64,000 nucleotides of DNA from Sphingomonas sp. SUN039 (GTDB lineage Bacteria > Pseudomonadota > Alphaproteobacteria > Sphingomonadales > Sphingomonadaceae): the NCBI RefSeq assembly GCF_024758725.1, contig NZ_CP096972.1, positions 2,152,001 through 2,216,000 on the forward strand, read 5' to 3'. The translations under genes were made by a program, and so were the position numbers. The notes beneath the pieces were generated by a model. It searched no databases. It was not told where the DNA came from and saw nothing but the letters and a program-made list of their open reading frames with translations. Below, one piece after another: positions 20,063 through 30,162 of this stretch; within the stretch, counting starts at the first letter, position 1, and each line of letters opens with the position of its first letter.

Positions 20063-20082
20063 GCTTGACGCAAACGTAAAGG
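20063..20082. promoter_or_regulatory. operator-like dyad, site 3 of 3
   Basis: GCTTGACGCAAACGTAAAGG matches site 1 at 18 of 20 positions. It ends 9 bases before the ATG of the 413-residue dehydrogenase gene and overlaps its Shine-Dalgarno (GGAG). Binding here would block the start region of the long plus-strand operon. Confidence 0.65.
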
Positions 20083-20091
20083 AGAGCAGCT

Positions 20092-21333
20092 ATGGACTTC
20101 GACCTTACCGAGCGGCAGCGCTATTGGCGCGACCGGGTGCGCGAGTTCATGAACCAGCACGTCTTCCCACGCGCGCAGGACTATTACGACCAGCAGAAGG
20201 AAGGCAGCCGCTGGAAAGTCCTGCAGGTCGTCGAGGACGAAAAGGCGCGCGCGAAAGCCGCGGGCATCTGGAACCTGTTCATGCCGCCGACCTCGGGCCG
20301 GGTGCATGTCGACGACAGTTTCGAATTCGACGGGCCGGGTCTGACCAACCTCGAATATGCGCTGTGCGCCGAAGAAATGGGCCGCATCGGCTGGGGCAGC
20401 GAGGTGTTCAACTGTTCCGCGCCCGACACCGGCAATATGGAAGTGCTCCATCGCTACGGCACGCGCGAACAAAAAGATCGCTGGCTGAAGCCGCTGATGG
20501 AAGGCGAAATCCGCTCCGCCTTCCTGATGACAGAACCTGCCGTCGCTTCGTCCGACGCGACCAATATCGAAACCGCGATCCGGCGCGAGGGCGAGGAGTA
20601 TGTCATCAACGGCGTCAAATGGTGGTCGTCGGGCGCCGGCGATCCGCGCTGCAAGGTCGCGATCGTCATGGGCAAAACCGATTTCGAGGCGTCGCGGCAC
20701 AGCCAGCAGTCGATGGTGCTGATGCCGCTCGACGCACCAGGCGTGAAGATCCTGCGCCACTTGCCTGTATTCGGTTACGACGACGCGCCGCACGGGCATA
20801 TGGAAATCGAGCTGAAGGATGTCCTTATTCCGGTCAGCAACATGCTGCTCGGCGAAGGCCGCGGGTTCGAGATCGCACAGGGGCGCCTCGGACCGGGACG
20901 CATCCACCATTGCATGCGAACGATCGGGGTGGCCGAAGTCGCGCTCGAGAAAATGGTCAAACGGCTGATGAGCCGCGTCGCCTTCGGCAAGCGCATTTCG
21001 GATCATTCGATCTGGGAACAGCGCGTCGCAACCGCACGCACCGATATCGAGATGTGCCGCCTGTTGTGCCTGAAAGCCGCCGACATGATGGACAAGGCAG
21101 GCAACAAGGCCGCGCAAACCGAAATCGCGATGATCAAGGTCGCGGGGCCGAACATGGCACTGCGCATCATCGACGATGCGATCCAGGCGTGGGGCGGCGC
21201 AGGTGTCAGCGAAGACCCCGGCCTCGCCATGGCCTACGCGCACCAGCGCACGCTGCGGTTGGCGGATGGGCCGGACGAGGTCCACAACCGCGCCATCGCG
21301 CGGCTGGAGTTCGGGAAATATCGTGCGGATTGA
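20092..21333 (+). CDS. acyl-CoA dehydrogenase, ACAD10/11-like C-terminal type
   Basis: This is a 413-residue acyl-CoA dehydrogenase fold. Signatures are [61 protein letters not shown] and [18 protein letters not shown]. The last motif (DGPDEVH) marks the group that includes the dehydrogenase domains of eukaryotic ACAD10/11 and the LvaC-type enzymes of 4-hydroxyacyl-CoA catabolism. The phosphotransferase at 22478 matches the other half of ACAD10/11. Start ATG at 20092 with GGAGAGC upstream. It begins a plus-strand operon that continues to about 30152. Confidence 0.9.
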   Translation: MDFDLTERQRYWRDRVREFMNQHVFPRAQDYYDQQKEGSRWKVLQVVEDEKARAKAAGIWNLFMPPTSGRVHVDDSFEFDGPGLTNLEYALCAEEMGRIGWGSEVFNCSAPDTGNMEVLHRYGTREQKDRWLKPLMEGEIRSAFLMTEPAVASSDATNIETAIRREGEEYVINGVKWWSSGAGDPRCKVAIVMGKTDFEASRHSQQSMVLMPLDAPGVKILRHLPVFGYDDAPHGHMEIELKDVLIPVSNMLLGEGRGFEIAQGRLGPGRIHHCMRTIGVAEVALEKMVKRLMSRVAFGKRISDHSIWEQRVATARTDIEMCRLLCLKAADMMDKAGNKAAQTEIAMIKVAGPNMALRIIDDAIQAWGGAGVSEDPGLAMAYAHQRTLRLADGPDEVHNRAIARLEFGKYRAD

Positions 21334-21342
21334 GTTCCTGCC

Positions 21343-22431
21343 ATGAAAGCCGCCGTCCTCTCCGCCGCGAACACCCCGCTCGTCATCGAGGACGTTCGCG
21401 TCGATGCCCCCCACGCGCATGAAGTCCTTATCCGCACGGTTGCGTGCGGTGTGTGCCGCAGCGACTTGCACTTCGTCGATGGCGCTTACCCGCACGCGAT
21501 GCCGTGCATTCCAGGCCATGAGGCGGCGGGCATCGTCGAGGCGGTCGGGAGCGAAGTCCGCACCGTCAAAGTCGGCGACGCGGTCGTCACCTGTCTCTCC
21601 GCCTTCTGCGGCCAGTGCGAGTTTTGCGTGACCGGCCGTATGTCGCTCTGCCTCGGTGCCGACACCCGGCGCGGCAAGGACGAACCGCCACGCCTGACCC
21701 GCGAGGCCGACGGCAGCGTGGTCAACCAGATGCTGAATCTCTCGGCCTATGCCGAAATGATGCTCGTCCATGAGCACGCCTGCGTCCGCATCGATCCCGA
21801 TATGCCGCTCGACCGCGCGGCGATTTTGGGCTGCGCGGTGGTGACCGGCGCGGGCGCGGTGTTCCACGCCGCCGATGTGACGCCGGGAGACACCGTCTGC
21901 ATTATCGGCTGCGGCGGCGTCGGCCTTGCCGCCGTCAATGCCGCCAAGATCGCGGGTGCCGGTCGCATCATCGCGTGCGACCCCGTTGCCGAAAAACGCG
22001 AGCTCGCGATGAAACTCGGCGCGACCGACACGGTTGACGCCAGCATCGACGACGCGGGCAAGCAGGTCGTCGAACTCACCAAAGGCGGTGTCGATCACGC
22101 TATCGAAGCGGTCGGGCGTCCCGCCTCGGGCGATCTCGCCGTCGCCACCCTCAAACGCGGTGGCACCGCGACGATCCTCGGCATGATGCCGCTCGGGCAC
22201 AAGGTCGGCCTCGGTGCGATGGACCTGCTCGGCGGCAAGAAATTGCAAGGCGCGCTGATGGGCGGCAACCGCTTCCCCGTCGATATCCCCCGCCTCGTCG
22301 ATTTCTATCTGCGCGGGGCTCTCGATCTCGACACGATCATCGCCAGGCGCGTACCGCTGACCGCGATCAACGAAGCGTTCGACGATTTGCGAAAGGGCGA
22401 CAGCGTGCGCACCGTGGTGGTGTTCGAATGA
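21343..22431 (+). CDS. zinc-dependent alcohol dehydrogenase (MDR family)
   Basis: The 362-residue enzyme oxidises an alcohol to an aldehyde or ketone with NAD(P)+. Catalytic zinc ligands are suggested by CGVCRSDLHF and GHEAAGIVE. The structural-zinc cluster is the four-Cys segment CGQCEFCVTGRMSLC at about 87-101. The Rossmann motif GCGGVGLAAVNAA lies near residues 188-200. It starts 9 bases after the upstream dehydrogenase gene, placing it in the same operon. Its substrate is probably a hydroxy intermediate of that pathway. Confidence 0.9.
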   Translation: MKAAVLSAANTPLVIEDVRVDAPHAHEVLIRTVACGVCRSDLHFVDGAYPHAMPCIPGHEAAGIVEAVGSEVRTVKVGDAVVTCLSAFCGQCEFCVTGRMSLCLGADTRRGKDEPPRLTREADGSVVNQMLNLSAYAEMMLVHEHACVRIDPDMPLDRAAILGCAVVTGAGAVFHAADVTPGDTVCIIGCGGVGLAAVNAAKIAGAGRIIACDPVAEKRELAMKLGATDTVDASIDDAGKQVVELTKGGVDHAIEAVGRPASGDLAVATLKRGGTATILGMMPLGHKVGLGAMDLLGGKKLQGALMGGNRFPVDIPRLVDFYLRGALDLDTIIARRVPLTAINEAFDDLRKGDSVRTVVVFE

Positions 22432-22477
22432 GTGTCCTCGACAACTCCTCCCCTGCGCTTAGCTGGGGAGGAATTAG

Positions 22478-23539
22478 ATGAACGCCGAACAGGATTTCGT
22501 CGGCACGGTCGAACCGACTGGCCAAGACGTGCTCGACGCGGACAAGCTCGCCGACTGGATGACCGCGAACGTCTCCGGCTTCACCGGCCCCGTCACCGTT
22601 CGCAAGTTCGCGGGCGGGCAATCGAACCCGACCTACCGCCTCGACAGCCCCTCGGGCAGCTATGTCTTGCGCCGCAAACCTTTCGGCCCGCTGCTGCCCA
22701 GCGCCCATGCCGTCGACCGCGAATTTGCGGTGATAGCTGGACTCCACCCAACCGGCTTCCCGGTCGCGCGGCCCTATGGCCTGTGCACCGACGACAGCGT
22801 GCTTGGATCGTGGTTCTACGTCATGAGCATGGTCGAGGGGCGGACGATTTGGGACGGGTCGCTACCGACCGCGACGCCCGCCGAACGCACCGACACCTAT
22901 AACGCGATGATCGACACGCTGGCCGCGCTCCACAACGTCGATCACGTCGCGGCAGGACTCGGCGATTTCGGCAAGGCAGGCAATTATTTCGAGCGCCAGG
23001 TCGGCCGCTGGACCAAGCAATATCGCGCCGCCGAAACCGAGACGATGCCCGATATGGAAGCGCTGATCGACTATCTGGCGCGCACGATCCCAGAGCAGAC
23101 TCGGACCAGCATCGTCCACGGCGATTACCGCATCGACAACATGATCTTCGACGCCCACGAACCCAAAGTGCTGGCGGTCCTCGACTGGGAACTCTCGACG
23201 ACCGGCGATCCGTTGGCCGATTTCAGCTATCTGATGATGAACTGGCTGACCCCGGCGGATCAACGCGCGGGCCTTGCCGGACTCGACCTGCCCGCGCTCG
23301 GCATCCCGACGCTCGACGAGGCAGTGGCGCGTTACTGCGCCGCGACGGGCCGCGACGGGGTGCCGCAGCTCGACTGGTATTTCGCCTTCGGCCTGTTCCG
23401 GCTGGCGAGCATCGTGCAGGGCATCAAGAAGCGCGTCATCGACGGGACGGCAAGTTCGGCGCATGCGGCGGAAATGGCGACGCGCGTCCCTTATCTCGCT
23501 GAACGGGCATGGGATTTCGCACGAAAGGCAGGCGCATGA
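22478..23539 (+). CDS. aminoglycoside-phosphotransferase-fold kinase, ACAD10/LvaA-like
   Basis: The 353-residue protein has the protein-kinase-like APH fold. The nucleotide-binding region reads FAGGQSNPTYRLDSPSGSYVLRRKP, the catalytic loop HGDYRIDNMIF (about 210-220) and the metal-binding segment VLDWELSTTGDPLADFSYL. Antibiotic modification is unlikely in this context. Relatives are the kinase domain of ACAD10/11 and the levulinate-pathway LvaA, which phosphorylate 4-hydroxyacyl-CoA before elimination. Its stop overlaps the next gene's start by 4 bases. Confidence 0.85.
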   Translation: MNAEQDFVGTVEPTGQDVLDADKLADWMTANVSGFTGPVTVRKFAGGQSNPTYRLDSPSGSYVLRRKPFGPLLPSAHAVDREFAVIAGLHPTGFPVARPYGLCTDDSVLGSWFYVMSMVEGRTIWDGSLPTATPAERTDTYNAMIDTLAALHNVDHVAAGLGDFGKAGNYFERQVGRWTKQYRAAETETMPDMEALIDYLARTIPEQTRTSIVHGDYRIDNMIFDAHEPKVLAVLDWELSTTGDPLADFSYLMMNWLTPADQRAGLAGLDLPALGIPTLDEAVARYCAATGRDGVPQLDWYFAFGLFRLASIVQGIKKRVIDGTASSAHAAEMATRVPYLAERAWDFARKAGA

Positions 23540-24297
23540 GTCAGTTCGACATGACCGGCAAGGTCGCGATCATCACGGGATCGTCGCGCGGCATCGGCGA
23601 AGCCATCGCGCACGACATGGCCGATCACGGCGCGAAAGTCGTGATCACCAGTCGCAACATCGGACCCTGCGAAGAGGTGGCTGCCGCGATCAACGCCAAG
23701 CATCCCGGTGCCGCGATTGCGGTCGCCTCCTCGCTCTCGTCGAAGGACTCGCTGCAAGCGATGGTCGATGCGGGGCGTACCGCGTTCGGCAAGATCGACG
23801 TTCTCGTCTGCAACGCCGCCTCGAACCCGCATTACGGGCCGCTGGGCACGATTACCGACGAACAGTTCCGCAAGACGCTCGACAATAATATCGTCGCGCA
23901 GCACTGGCTGGTCACAATGGTTGCGCCGGAGATGCGCGCGCGTAAGTCAGGCTCCGTCATCATCATCTCGTCGATCGGCGGACTGCGCGGCACGCCGATC
24001 ATCGGCGCCTATGGCATCACCAAGGCGGCCGACATCGCGATGTGCCGAAACCTCGCGCGCGAATTCGGCCCCGACAACGTCCGGATCAACTGCATCGCGC
24101 CGGGGCTGGTGAAGACAGACTTCGCGCGCGGCCTGTGGGAAAATCCGGAAAATCTGAAACATTCGACAGCAAGCGCGTGCCTCGGCCGCATTGGCGAACC
24201 GCATGAAATATCGGGTGCGGCAGTCTATCTCGCCAGCGAGGCGTCGAGTTTCATGACCGGCCAGACATTGGTGATCGACGGAGGTGCAGTCGTATGA
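23536..24297 (+). CDS. short-chain dehydrogenase/reductase
   Basis: This is a 253-residue SDR. The ATG at 23536 ([21 protein letters not shown]) overlaps the stop of the kinase gene in ATGA. Visible motifs are the cofactor loop TGSSRGIG at 15-22, CNAAS near residue 90, the catalytic Ser in IISSIGG, YGITK (YxxxK) at about 155-159 and the C-terminal [11 protein letters not shown]. It should interconvert a hydroxyacyl and ketoacyl substrate in this operon. It is one of two adjacent, translationally coupled SDRs. Confidence 0.9.
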   Translation: MSQFDMTGKVAIITGSSRGIGEAIAHDMADHGAKVVITSRNIGPCEEVAAAINAKHPGAAIAVASSLSSKDSLQAMVDAGRTAFGKIDVLVCNAASNPHYGPLGTITDEQFRKTLDNNIVAQHWLVTMVAPEMRARKSGSVIIISSIGGLRGTPIIGAYGITKAADIAMCRNLAREFGPDNVRINCIAPGLVKTDFARGLWENPENLKHSTASACLGRIGEPHEISGAAVYLASEASSFMTGQTLVIDGGAVV

Positions 24298-25094
24298 GGT
24301 TGGCAGGAAAAGTCGCGATCATCACTGGCGCAGGGTCGGGCATTGGTCGAGCGTCGGCGTTGCTGTTTGCAAGCGAAGGCGCAAAGCTCGTCATCGGCGA
24401 CAAAGCCGACAGCGTGCACGAAACCGCCAAACTCGTCACCGAAGCGGGCGGCACTGTCACCGCGATGCAGATGGATGCGGGCGTCGAAGGCGATGTCGCC
24501 AAAATGGTCGCGACCGCCGTCTCCTCCTACGGCGGCATCGATATCGCCTTTGCCAATGCAGGCGTGTCGGGCGGGATGGACGGGATTTTCGAAACGACGC
24601 CCGAACACATGGCCGAAGTCCTGCGCGTCAACCTCATCGGCCCGATGTTGATGGTGAAGCACGCGGGCAAGCGTATGTGGGACCAGGGACGTGGTGGATC
24701 GATCATCCTGACCGCGAGCGTTGCGGGGATACGCTCGGGCGCGGGCGGGCCGAGCTATTCCGCGTCGAAAGCGGGCGTCATCAACCTCGCCCAAACCTCT
24801 GCCCAGCAGCTCAGCGACACCGGCGTGCGCGTGAATGCGCTCTGCCCCGGCCTCACCGAAACCGGCATGACCAAGCCGACCTTCGACTATGCCCGCGACA
24901 AGGGCGTCGAGGAAAAGATCGGCCGCCTCAACCCGCTACGCCGCGCGGCGCAACCTATCGAACTCGCCAACGTTGCCCTGTTCCTTGCGTCCGACCAGTC
25001 GAGCTATGTCAACGGACAGGCCATCGCCGTCGATGGCGGCCTGTCGAGTTCGCACCCGGTGACGCGCCAGATGACAGGAAGGACAGCAGTATGA
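24294..25094 (+). CDS. short-chain dehydrogenase/reductase
   Basis: This 266-residue SDR begins [21 protein letters not shown], with the start overlapping the previous stop in [12 protein letters not shown] lies at 12-19. The catalytic Ser is in LTASVAG, the YSASK motif near residues 156-160, and [11 protein letters not shown] near the C-terminus. It is only distantly similar to the preceding SDR, so the two probably act on different intermediates or with different stereochemistry. Its own stop overlaps the aldo/keto reductase start. Confidence 0.9.
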   Translation: MRLAGKVAIITGAGSGIGRASALLFASEGAKLVIGDKADSVHETAKLVTEAGGTVTAMQMDAGVEGDVAKMVATAVSSYGGIDIAFANAGVSGGMDGIFETTPEHMAEVLRVNLIGPMLMVKHAGKRMWDQGRGGSIILTASVAGIRSGAGGPSYSASKAGVINLAQTSAQQLSDTGVRVNALCPGLTETGMTKPTFDYARDKGVEEKIGRLNPLRRAAQPIELANVALFLASDQSSYVNGQAIAVDGGLSSSHPVTRQMTGRTAV

Positions 25095-26035
25095 AATTTC
25101 GTGAACTCGGCGACAGCGGGATCTCGGTTTCCGAAATCTGCCTTGGCAGCTGGCTGACCTATGGCGTCGGCGTCGAAGCGGATGCGGCACGCGCCTGCCT
25201 CGACCGGGCCTTCGACGAAGGCATCAACTTCATCGACACCGCCAATATCTACGGGCGCGGTGCGGCGGAGACGTTTCTGGGCGAAGCGTTGAAGAGCCGT
25301 CCGCGCGACAGCTATGTCATGGCGACCAAGCTGTTCTTCCCGATGACCGATACCGACAAGGGTCTGTCGCGGGCGCAGGTGTTGAAGCAGGTCGATGCCA
25401 GCCTTGCCCGGCTCCAGACCGACTATATCGACCTCTACCAGTGCCACCGCTACGACACCGAAACGTCGATTGCCGAGACGATGGACGCGCTCAGCGACGT
25501 CGTCCGCCAAGGCAAGGTGCGCGCCATCGGCTTTTCCGAATGGTCGCCGCAGAACATCGAGGATGCACTGGCAGTGCCGGACAGCGTCAAGTTCGTCTCC
25601 TCCCAGCCACAATACTCGATGCTGTGGCGGCGACCCGAGGCGAAAGTCATTCCGCTGTGCGCCGCCAACGGCATTTCGCAGATCGTCTGGTCGCCGCTCG
25701 CCCAAGGCGTGCTGACCGGCAAGTACAAGCCCGGCGCACCGGTGCCCGAAGGCAGCCGCGCGACGAGCGATGCGATGGGCGGGTTCATCGGACGTTTTCT
25801 TGAGACGCCCGTGTTGGAGGCCGTCGCAAGACTTCAACCACTCGCAAACGAAGCAGGCTGCACCCTCGCCCAATTCGCGCTGGCATGGGTGCTGCGCGAA
25901 CCAAATGTCGCTGCCGCCATCGTTGGCGCGTCGCGGCCAGATCAGGTTAGCGACAATGCGAAGGCCAGCGGGCTGGTGATCGACCCTGCGCTGTTCGCAA
26001 GGGCCGAGGCAATCGTGGGGGAATTGACTGCGTGA
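25091..26035 (+). CDS. aldo/keto reductase
   Basis: This is a 314-residue TIM-barrel NADPH-dependent reductase of the AKR type related to potassium-channel beta subunits. The catalytic tetrad is visible: Asp and Tyr in [11 protein letters not shown], Lys in VMATKLFF and His in LYQCHRYD. The cofactor-binding [13 protein letters not shown] and the C-terminal [10 protein letters not shown] are also present. It would reduce a carbonyl in the cytoplasm. ATGA start and GTGA end overlaps couple it to both neighbours. Confidence 0.9.
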   Translation: MKFRELGDSGISVSEICLGSWLTYGVGVEADAARACLDRAFDEGINFIDTANIYGRGAAETFLGEALKSRPRDSYVMATKLFFPMTDTDKGLSRAQVLKQVDASLARLQTDYIDLYQCHRYDTETSIAETMDALSDVVRQGKVRAIGFSEWSPQNIEDALAVPDSVKFVSSQPQYSMLWRRPEAKVIPLCAANGISQIVWSPLAQGVLTGKYKPGAPVPEGSRATSDAMGGFIGRFLETPVLEAVARLQPLANEAGCTLAQFALAWVLREPNVAAAIVGASRPDQVSDNAKASGLVIDPALFARAEAIVGELTA

Positions 26036-27258
26036 CTCTCCCCACTCTTTCCGACCCGCACGACCTCGGCTTCGACGCCGCGCGCCTCGCCCGCATCGAC
26101 GCGCATCTGAAGGCGAAATACATCGACGGCGGGCGCTTTCCCCATGCCGCTTTGCTGATCGGTCGGGGCGACGAACTCGCGCATCTCTCCGTCATCGGCG
26201 ATGCCCGCCCCGGCGAGCCGCTCAAGACCGACGCCATCTTCCGCATCGCCTCGATGACCAAGCCGGTCACCTCGATCGCGTTCATGCAGCTGGTCGAACA
26301 GGGCCGCATCGCGCTCAGCGATCCGGTCGCCAAGGTGCTGCCCGACTTCGCCAAGACCGGCGTCTTCATCAGCGGCGGCGGCAACACGCCGTTCGTCACC
26401 CGCCCGCCCGCGTCGCCTATCCGCATGATCGACCTGCTGCGCCACACCTCGGGGCTAACCTACAGCTTTCAGGAACGCAGCAATATCGATGCGGCTTACC
26501 GCAAGCTGGGTTTCGAGCGGTTCGACGCAGGCCCGATCGACTCGTTCGTCTGGGAAGTTGCCAATCTGCCGCTCGAATTCGATCCCGGTACCGCTTGGAA
26601 CTACTCGGTCTCGACCGACATTCTCGGGGCCGTCGTCGAGAAACTGTCGGGGCAGAATCTGTCCGACTATTTCGCCGAGCACATTTTTGACCCGCTCGGC
26701 ATGATCGACACCGGGTTTCAGGTGCCTGCCGATAAGCTCGACCGCATGCCCGACTGCTACGTTTGGGATCCGGTCAAGCGGATGAAGATGTTCGACCCCG
26801 GCGCGAATTCGGCCTGGGCAAAGGCCCCCGGCTATTTCTCCGGCGGTGGCGGCCTTACTTCGACGCTTGCTGATTACCACCGCTTTGCGCGGATGCTGCT
26901 CAACGGCGGCGAACTGGACGGGGTGCGGATCGTGTCGCCGTACACGATGAAGCTGATGACCGCCAACCACCTCCCCGGCGGCGGTGACCTGACACAGATT
27001 TCGAAATCCCTGTTCAGCGAGGCAGAAAATGCGGGCATGGGCTTCGGCCTCGGCTTCGGTACCGTGATCGATGCGCCCGCGACGATGACCCACGGTAACG
27101 AAGGCGAGTTTTACTGGGGCGGGATGTTTTCGACAGCCTTCTTCGTCGATCCGGTCGACGACATCATCATGATCTTCATGACCCAGCTGATGCCCTCAAG
27201 CGCCTACCCCGTGCGCCGCGAAATCAAGACCATGCTTTATTCGGCCCTTGTTGGCTGA
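26032..27258 (+). CDS. serine hydrolase, beta-lactamase/esterase (class C fold)
   Basis: This 408-residue protein starts at GTG 26032, overlapping the previous stop. The nucleophile motif is SMTK in [18 protein letters not shown], and YSVS in [11 protein letters not shown] is the second-motif Tyr. [11 protein letters not shown] near residues 346-356 replaces the KTG triad. There is no signal peptide, so it is probably a cytoplasmic carboxylesterase or lactonase like EstB, not a resistance beta-lactamase. In this operon it could open a lactone or hydrolyse an ester before CoA activation. Confidence 0.87.
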   Translation: MTLPTLSDPHDLGFDAARLARIDAHLKAKYIDGGRFPHAALLIGRGDELAHLSVIGDARPGEPLKTDAIFRIASMTKPVTSIAFMQLVEQGRIALSDPVAKVLPDFAKTGVFISGGGNTPFVTRPPASPIRMIDLLRHTSGLTYSFQERSNIDAAYRKLGFERFDAGPIDSFVWEVANLPLEFDPGTAWNYSVSTDILGAVVEKLSGQNLSDYFAEHIFDPLGMIDTGFQVPADKLDRMPDCYVWDPVKRMKMFDPGANSAWAKAPGYFSGGGGLTSTLADYHRFARMLLNGGELDGVRIVSPYTMKLMTANHLPGGGDLTQISKSLFSEAENAGMGFGLGFGTVIDAPATMTHGNEGEFYWGGMFSTAFFVDPVDDIIMIFMTQLMPSSAYPVRREIKTMLYSALVG

Positions 27259-27276
27259 CCCTTCGGAGAGAGAAAT

Positions 27277-29283
27277 ATGACCGACAGCCCGATCACCACC
27301 GAAATCCATGACGGCATCCTCGTCATCACCAGCAACAACCCGCCGGTAAACGCACTGGGGGCCGCCGTCCGCATCGGCCTCGATGCCGGGATTAAGGAAG
27401 CCATGTCAAACGACGCGGTGAAGGCAGTCGTCATCCGCTGCGACGGGCGCACCTTCTTTGCAGGCGCGGACATCACCGAATTCACCAAACCGCCGGTCAT
27501 GCCGATGCTGCCCGAAGTCGTCGACACGATCGAGGCCTGCACCAAGCCCGTCATTGCCGCGATCCACGGCACCGCGCTCGGCGGCGGCTGCGAAGTCACG
27601 CTCGGCTGCCATTACCGGATTGCGGTGCCCAGCGCCAAGATCGGCACCCCCGAGGTGAAGCTCGGCCTGCTCCCCGGCGCGGGCGGCACCCAGCGCCTGC
27701 CGCGCACAGCGGGTATCGAAACCGCAGTCGAAATGTGCGCGGGCGGTGCACCGATCAGCGCGGCCAAGGCGCTCGAAGTCGGCCTGATCGACAAGCTCGC
27801 GGGTGAGGACACGCTACTCGCCGACGCGCTCGCCTTCGCGCAGGAATGCATCGCCAAGGGCCCGCGTCCGACGCGCAACCTACCCGTCAAGGGCGACCCC
27901 GCGAGCATCGAGGCCTATGCCAAGGCCAACGCCCGCAAGAACCGGGGCTTCGACGCGCCCGCCGCGAACATCGCCTGTGTCGAGGCGGCCACGCGCCTGC
28001 CCTTCGACGAGGGCATCGCCTTCGAGCGCACCGAATTCACCAAGCTGATGTTCGGCACCCAGTCCGCCGCGCAACGTCATATCTTTTTTGCCGAGCGCCA
28101 AGCACAAAAGATCGACGGCATCGGCCCCGACGTCCAGCCCCGCGAGATCAAGCGCGTCGGCGTGATCGGCGCGGGCACGATGGGCGGCGGCATCAGCATG
28201 AACTTCCTGAGCGCGGGCATCCCCGTCACCATCGTCGAAATGAAGCAGGAAGCGCTCGACAAGGGCACCGGCATCATCCGCAAGAATTACGAAGCGACCG
28301 CCGCCAAGGGCCGGATGAAGCCCGAACAGGTCGAAGCTGCGATGACCGCGCTGAAGCCCACGCTCGCCCTCGAAGACCTCGCCGATTGCGATCTCATCAT
28401 CGAGGCGGTGTTCGAGCAGATGGAGATCAAGAAGGACATCTTCGGCAAGCTCGACAAGATCGCCAAGCCCGGCGCGATCCTCGCATCGAACACGTCATAC
28501 CTCGACATCGACGAGATCGCGGCGAGCACCAGCCGCCCGCAGGACGTGCTCGGCATGCACTTTTTCTCGCCTGCCAACGTCATGAAACTCTTGGAAGTCG
28601 TCCGCGGCGCAAAGACCGCGCCCGATGCGCTGATGACGGCCATGGGTCTGGCCAAAAAAATCGGGAAAGTCGCGGTCGTTGCGGGCGTGTGCCACGGCTT
28701 CATCGGCAACCGCATGCTGATGCCGCGCCAGGTCGAGGCGAACAAGCTGCTGATGGAAGGCGCGACGCCGCAACAGATCGACAAGGTCCACGTCGATTTT
28801 GGCATGCCGATGGGGCCGTTCCAGATGGCCGACCTTGCCGGTGTCGACATCGGCTGGCACCGCGACCCGACCCGCATCGAAAACGTCCGCGACGCGCTCG
28901 CTGCCGTCGGCCGGTGGGGGCAAAAGACCGGCAAGGGCTATTATGATTACGATGAGAAGCGCAACCCGACGCCCAGCGCCGAAACGCAAAAGATCATCGA
29001 CGAATTCGCCGCCAAATCGAACCTGCCGAAGCGCGAGATCAGCGACGAGGAAATCGTCGAGCGCACGCTCTACCCGATGGTCAACGAAGGCTATCTGATC
29101 CTTGAGGAAGGCAAGGCCCAGCGCGCATCGGACATCGATGTCGTGTGGATCTACGGTTATGGCTGGCCCATCTATCGCGGCGGCCCGATGTTCTGGGGCG
29201 ACCTGGAGGGCGCGAAAAAGATCGTCGCGGGGCTGGAAAAGCACGGGTTCGCGGTGGCGAAGACTTTAAAGGCGAAAGCATGA
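27277..29283 (+). CDS. bifunctional enoyl-CoA hydratase / 3-hydroxyacyl-CoA dehydrogenase
   Basis: This 668-residue fusion carries out hydration and NAD+-dependent oxidation in beta-oxidation. The N-terminal crotonase domain (about 1-190) has [10 protein letters not shown] and [17 protein letters not shown]. The NAD-binding domain begins near 290 with [33 protein letters not shown] with GFIGNRM follows, and the C-terminal helical domain ends at [14 protein letters not shown]. Its length and order match peroxisomal-type multifunctional enzymes and are shorter than E. coli FadB. It lies 18 bases after the esterase gene in the same operon. Confidence 0.93.
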   Translation: MTDSPITTEIHDGILVITSNNPPVNALGAAVRIGLDAGIKEAMSNDAVKAVVIRCDGRTFFAGADITEFTKPPVMPMLPEVVDTIEACTKPVIAAIHGTALGGGCEVTLGCHYRIAVPSAKIGTPEVKLGLLPGAGGTQRLPRTAGIETAVEMCAGGAPISAAKALEVGLIDKLAGEDTLLADALAFAQECIAKGPRPTRNLPVKGDPASIEAYAKANARKNRGFDAPAANIACVEAATRLPFDEGIAFERTEFTKLMFGTQSAAQRHIFFAERQAQKIDGIGPDVQPREIKRVGVIGAGTMGGGISMNFLSAGIPVTIVEMKQEALDKGTGIIRKNYEATAAKGRMKPEQVEAAMTALKPTLALEDLADCDLIIEAVFEQMEIKKDIFGKLDKIAKPGAILASNTSYLDIDEIAASTSRPQDVLGMHFFSPANVMKLLEVVRGAKTAPDALMTAMGLAKKIGKVAVVAGVCHGFIGNRMLMPRQVEANKLLMEGATPQQIDKVHVDFGMPMGPFQMADLAGVDIGWHRDPTRIENVRDALAAVGRWGQKTGKGYYDYDEKRNPTPSAETQKIIDEFAAKSNLPKREISDEEIVERTLYPMVNEGYLILEEGKAQRASDIDVVWIYGYGWPIYRGGPMFWGDLEGAKKIVAGLEKHGFAVAKTLKAKA

Positions 29284-30152
29284 CGGGAGCGTCCGGCGCG
29301 GGGATCACTCTCCTCACGCCGGACCCCGACGATGACACGCGTTACGACGACTGGCGCGATCAGGCGGCGGAGATCACGGCACTGCTGCCCGATATCGGCA
29401 TTGCCTATCGCGCGTGGAGCGCGCCGTTCGAACCTGCGCCGCTGACGCTGCCAGTGATGGCCTGGGGCTATCACCGCCACCTCGACCGCTGGTACGCTGC
29501 ACTGGAGGCATGGGAAGCAACGGGCGCGCACTTTGCCAATCCGGTGCCGGTTTTGCGGTGGAACACCGACAAACGCTATCTGATCGATCTGGATGCACGC
29601 GGCATTCCCGCTGTTCCGACCATCGACGTGCCAGCACTGGATACCGCGTCGATGGAGAACGCCCGCCAGTCACTCGGCGCACGGGAGTTCATCATCAAAC
29701 CGCCGGTATCGGCGGGGTCCGATGACACTTTCCGCCTGTGCGCGAACGACGCAGCGCCCGCCGCTGCACTGGGTCGCCGTATGCTTGTCCAGCCGCTGAT
29801 GAGCGCGATACTCGACCAAGGCGAATGGTCGCTGTTCTACCTTGGCGGCCGGCTCGCGCATTGCATCGTCAAACGCGCGAAATCGGGCGACTTTCGCGTG
29901 CAGCCGCAGTTCGGCGGCCAAGTTACGACCGAAGATCCGCCACGCGCCGCGACCGATCTGGCTGAAACCGCGATCGCCGCTGTCGCCACCGACCTGCTCT
30001 ACGCGCGCATCGATCTGGTTGCCGATGGTGCTGGGTTTCGCATTATGGAACTCGAGCTGATCGAGCCTTGGCTGTACCTGCACAAGGCGCGCGACGCGGG
30101 GCGTGCCTTTGCCGATGAAATTCGAAAGGCATTGTTGCGTCAGGTTGTTTGA
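29280..30152 (+). CDS. ATP-grasp domain protein (RimK/DcsG-like)
   Basis: This is a 290-residue protein with an ATG start overlapping the previous stop in ATGA. It has the ATP-grasp layout: an N-terminal substrate domain (about 1-100), [17 protein letters not shown] in the ATP-binding subdomain, [26 protein letters not shown] and the metal-binding [25 protein letters not shown]. The family ligates a carboxylate to an amine through an acyl phosphate. What it joins is unknown. It is odd as the last gene of an acyl-CoA operon. Confidence 0.8.
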   Translation: MTGASGAGITLLTPDPDDDTRYDDWRDQAAEITALLPDIGIAYRAWSAPFEPAPLTLPVMAWGYHRHLDRWYAALEAWEATGAHFANPVPVLRWNTDKRYLIDLDARGIPAVPTIDVPALDTASMENARQSLGAREFIIKPPVSAGSDDTFRLCANDAAPAAALGRRMLVQPLMSAILDQGEWSLFYLGGRLAHCIVKRAKSGDFRVQPQFGGQVTTEDPPRAATDLAETAIAAVATDLLYARIDLVADGAGFRIMELELIEPWLYLHKARDAGRAFADEIRKALLRQVV

Positions 30153-30162
30153 CAGTCACCGG

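Noticed and set aside
22478-23539. Aminoglycoside resistance by the APH-fold protein
   Set aside because: The operon context and the ACAD10-type sequence around the catalytic loop point to acyl-CoA metabolism.
26032-27258. Beta-lactam resistance by the SxxK hydrolase
   Set aside because: No signal peptide, no KTG motif, and coupling to catabolic genes; an esterase or lactonase is more likely.
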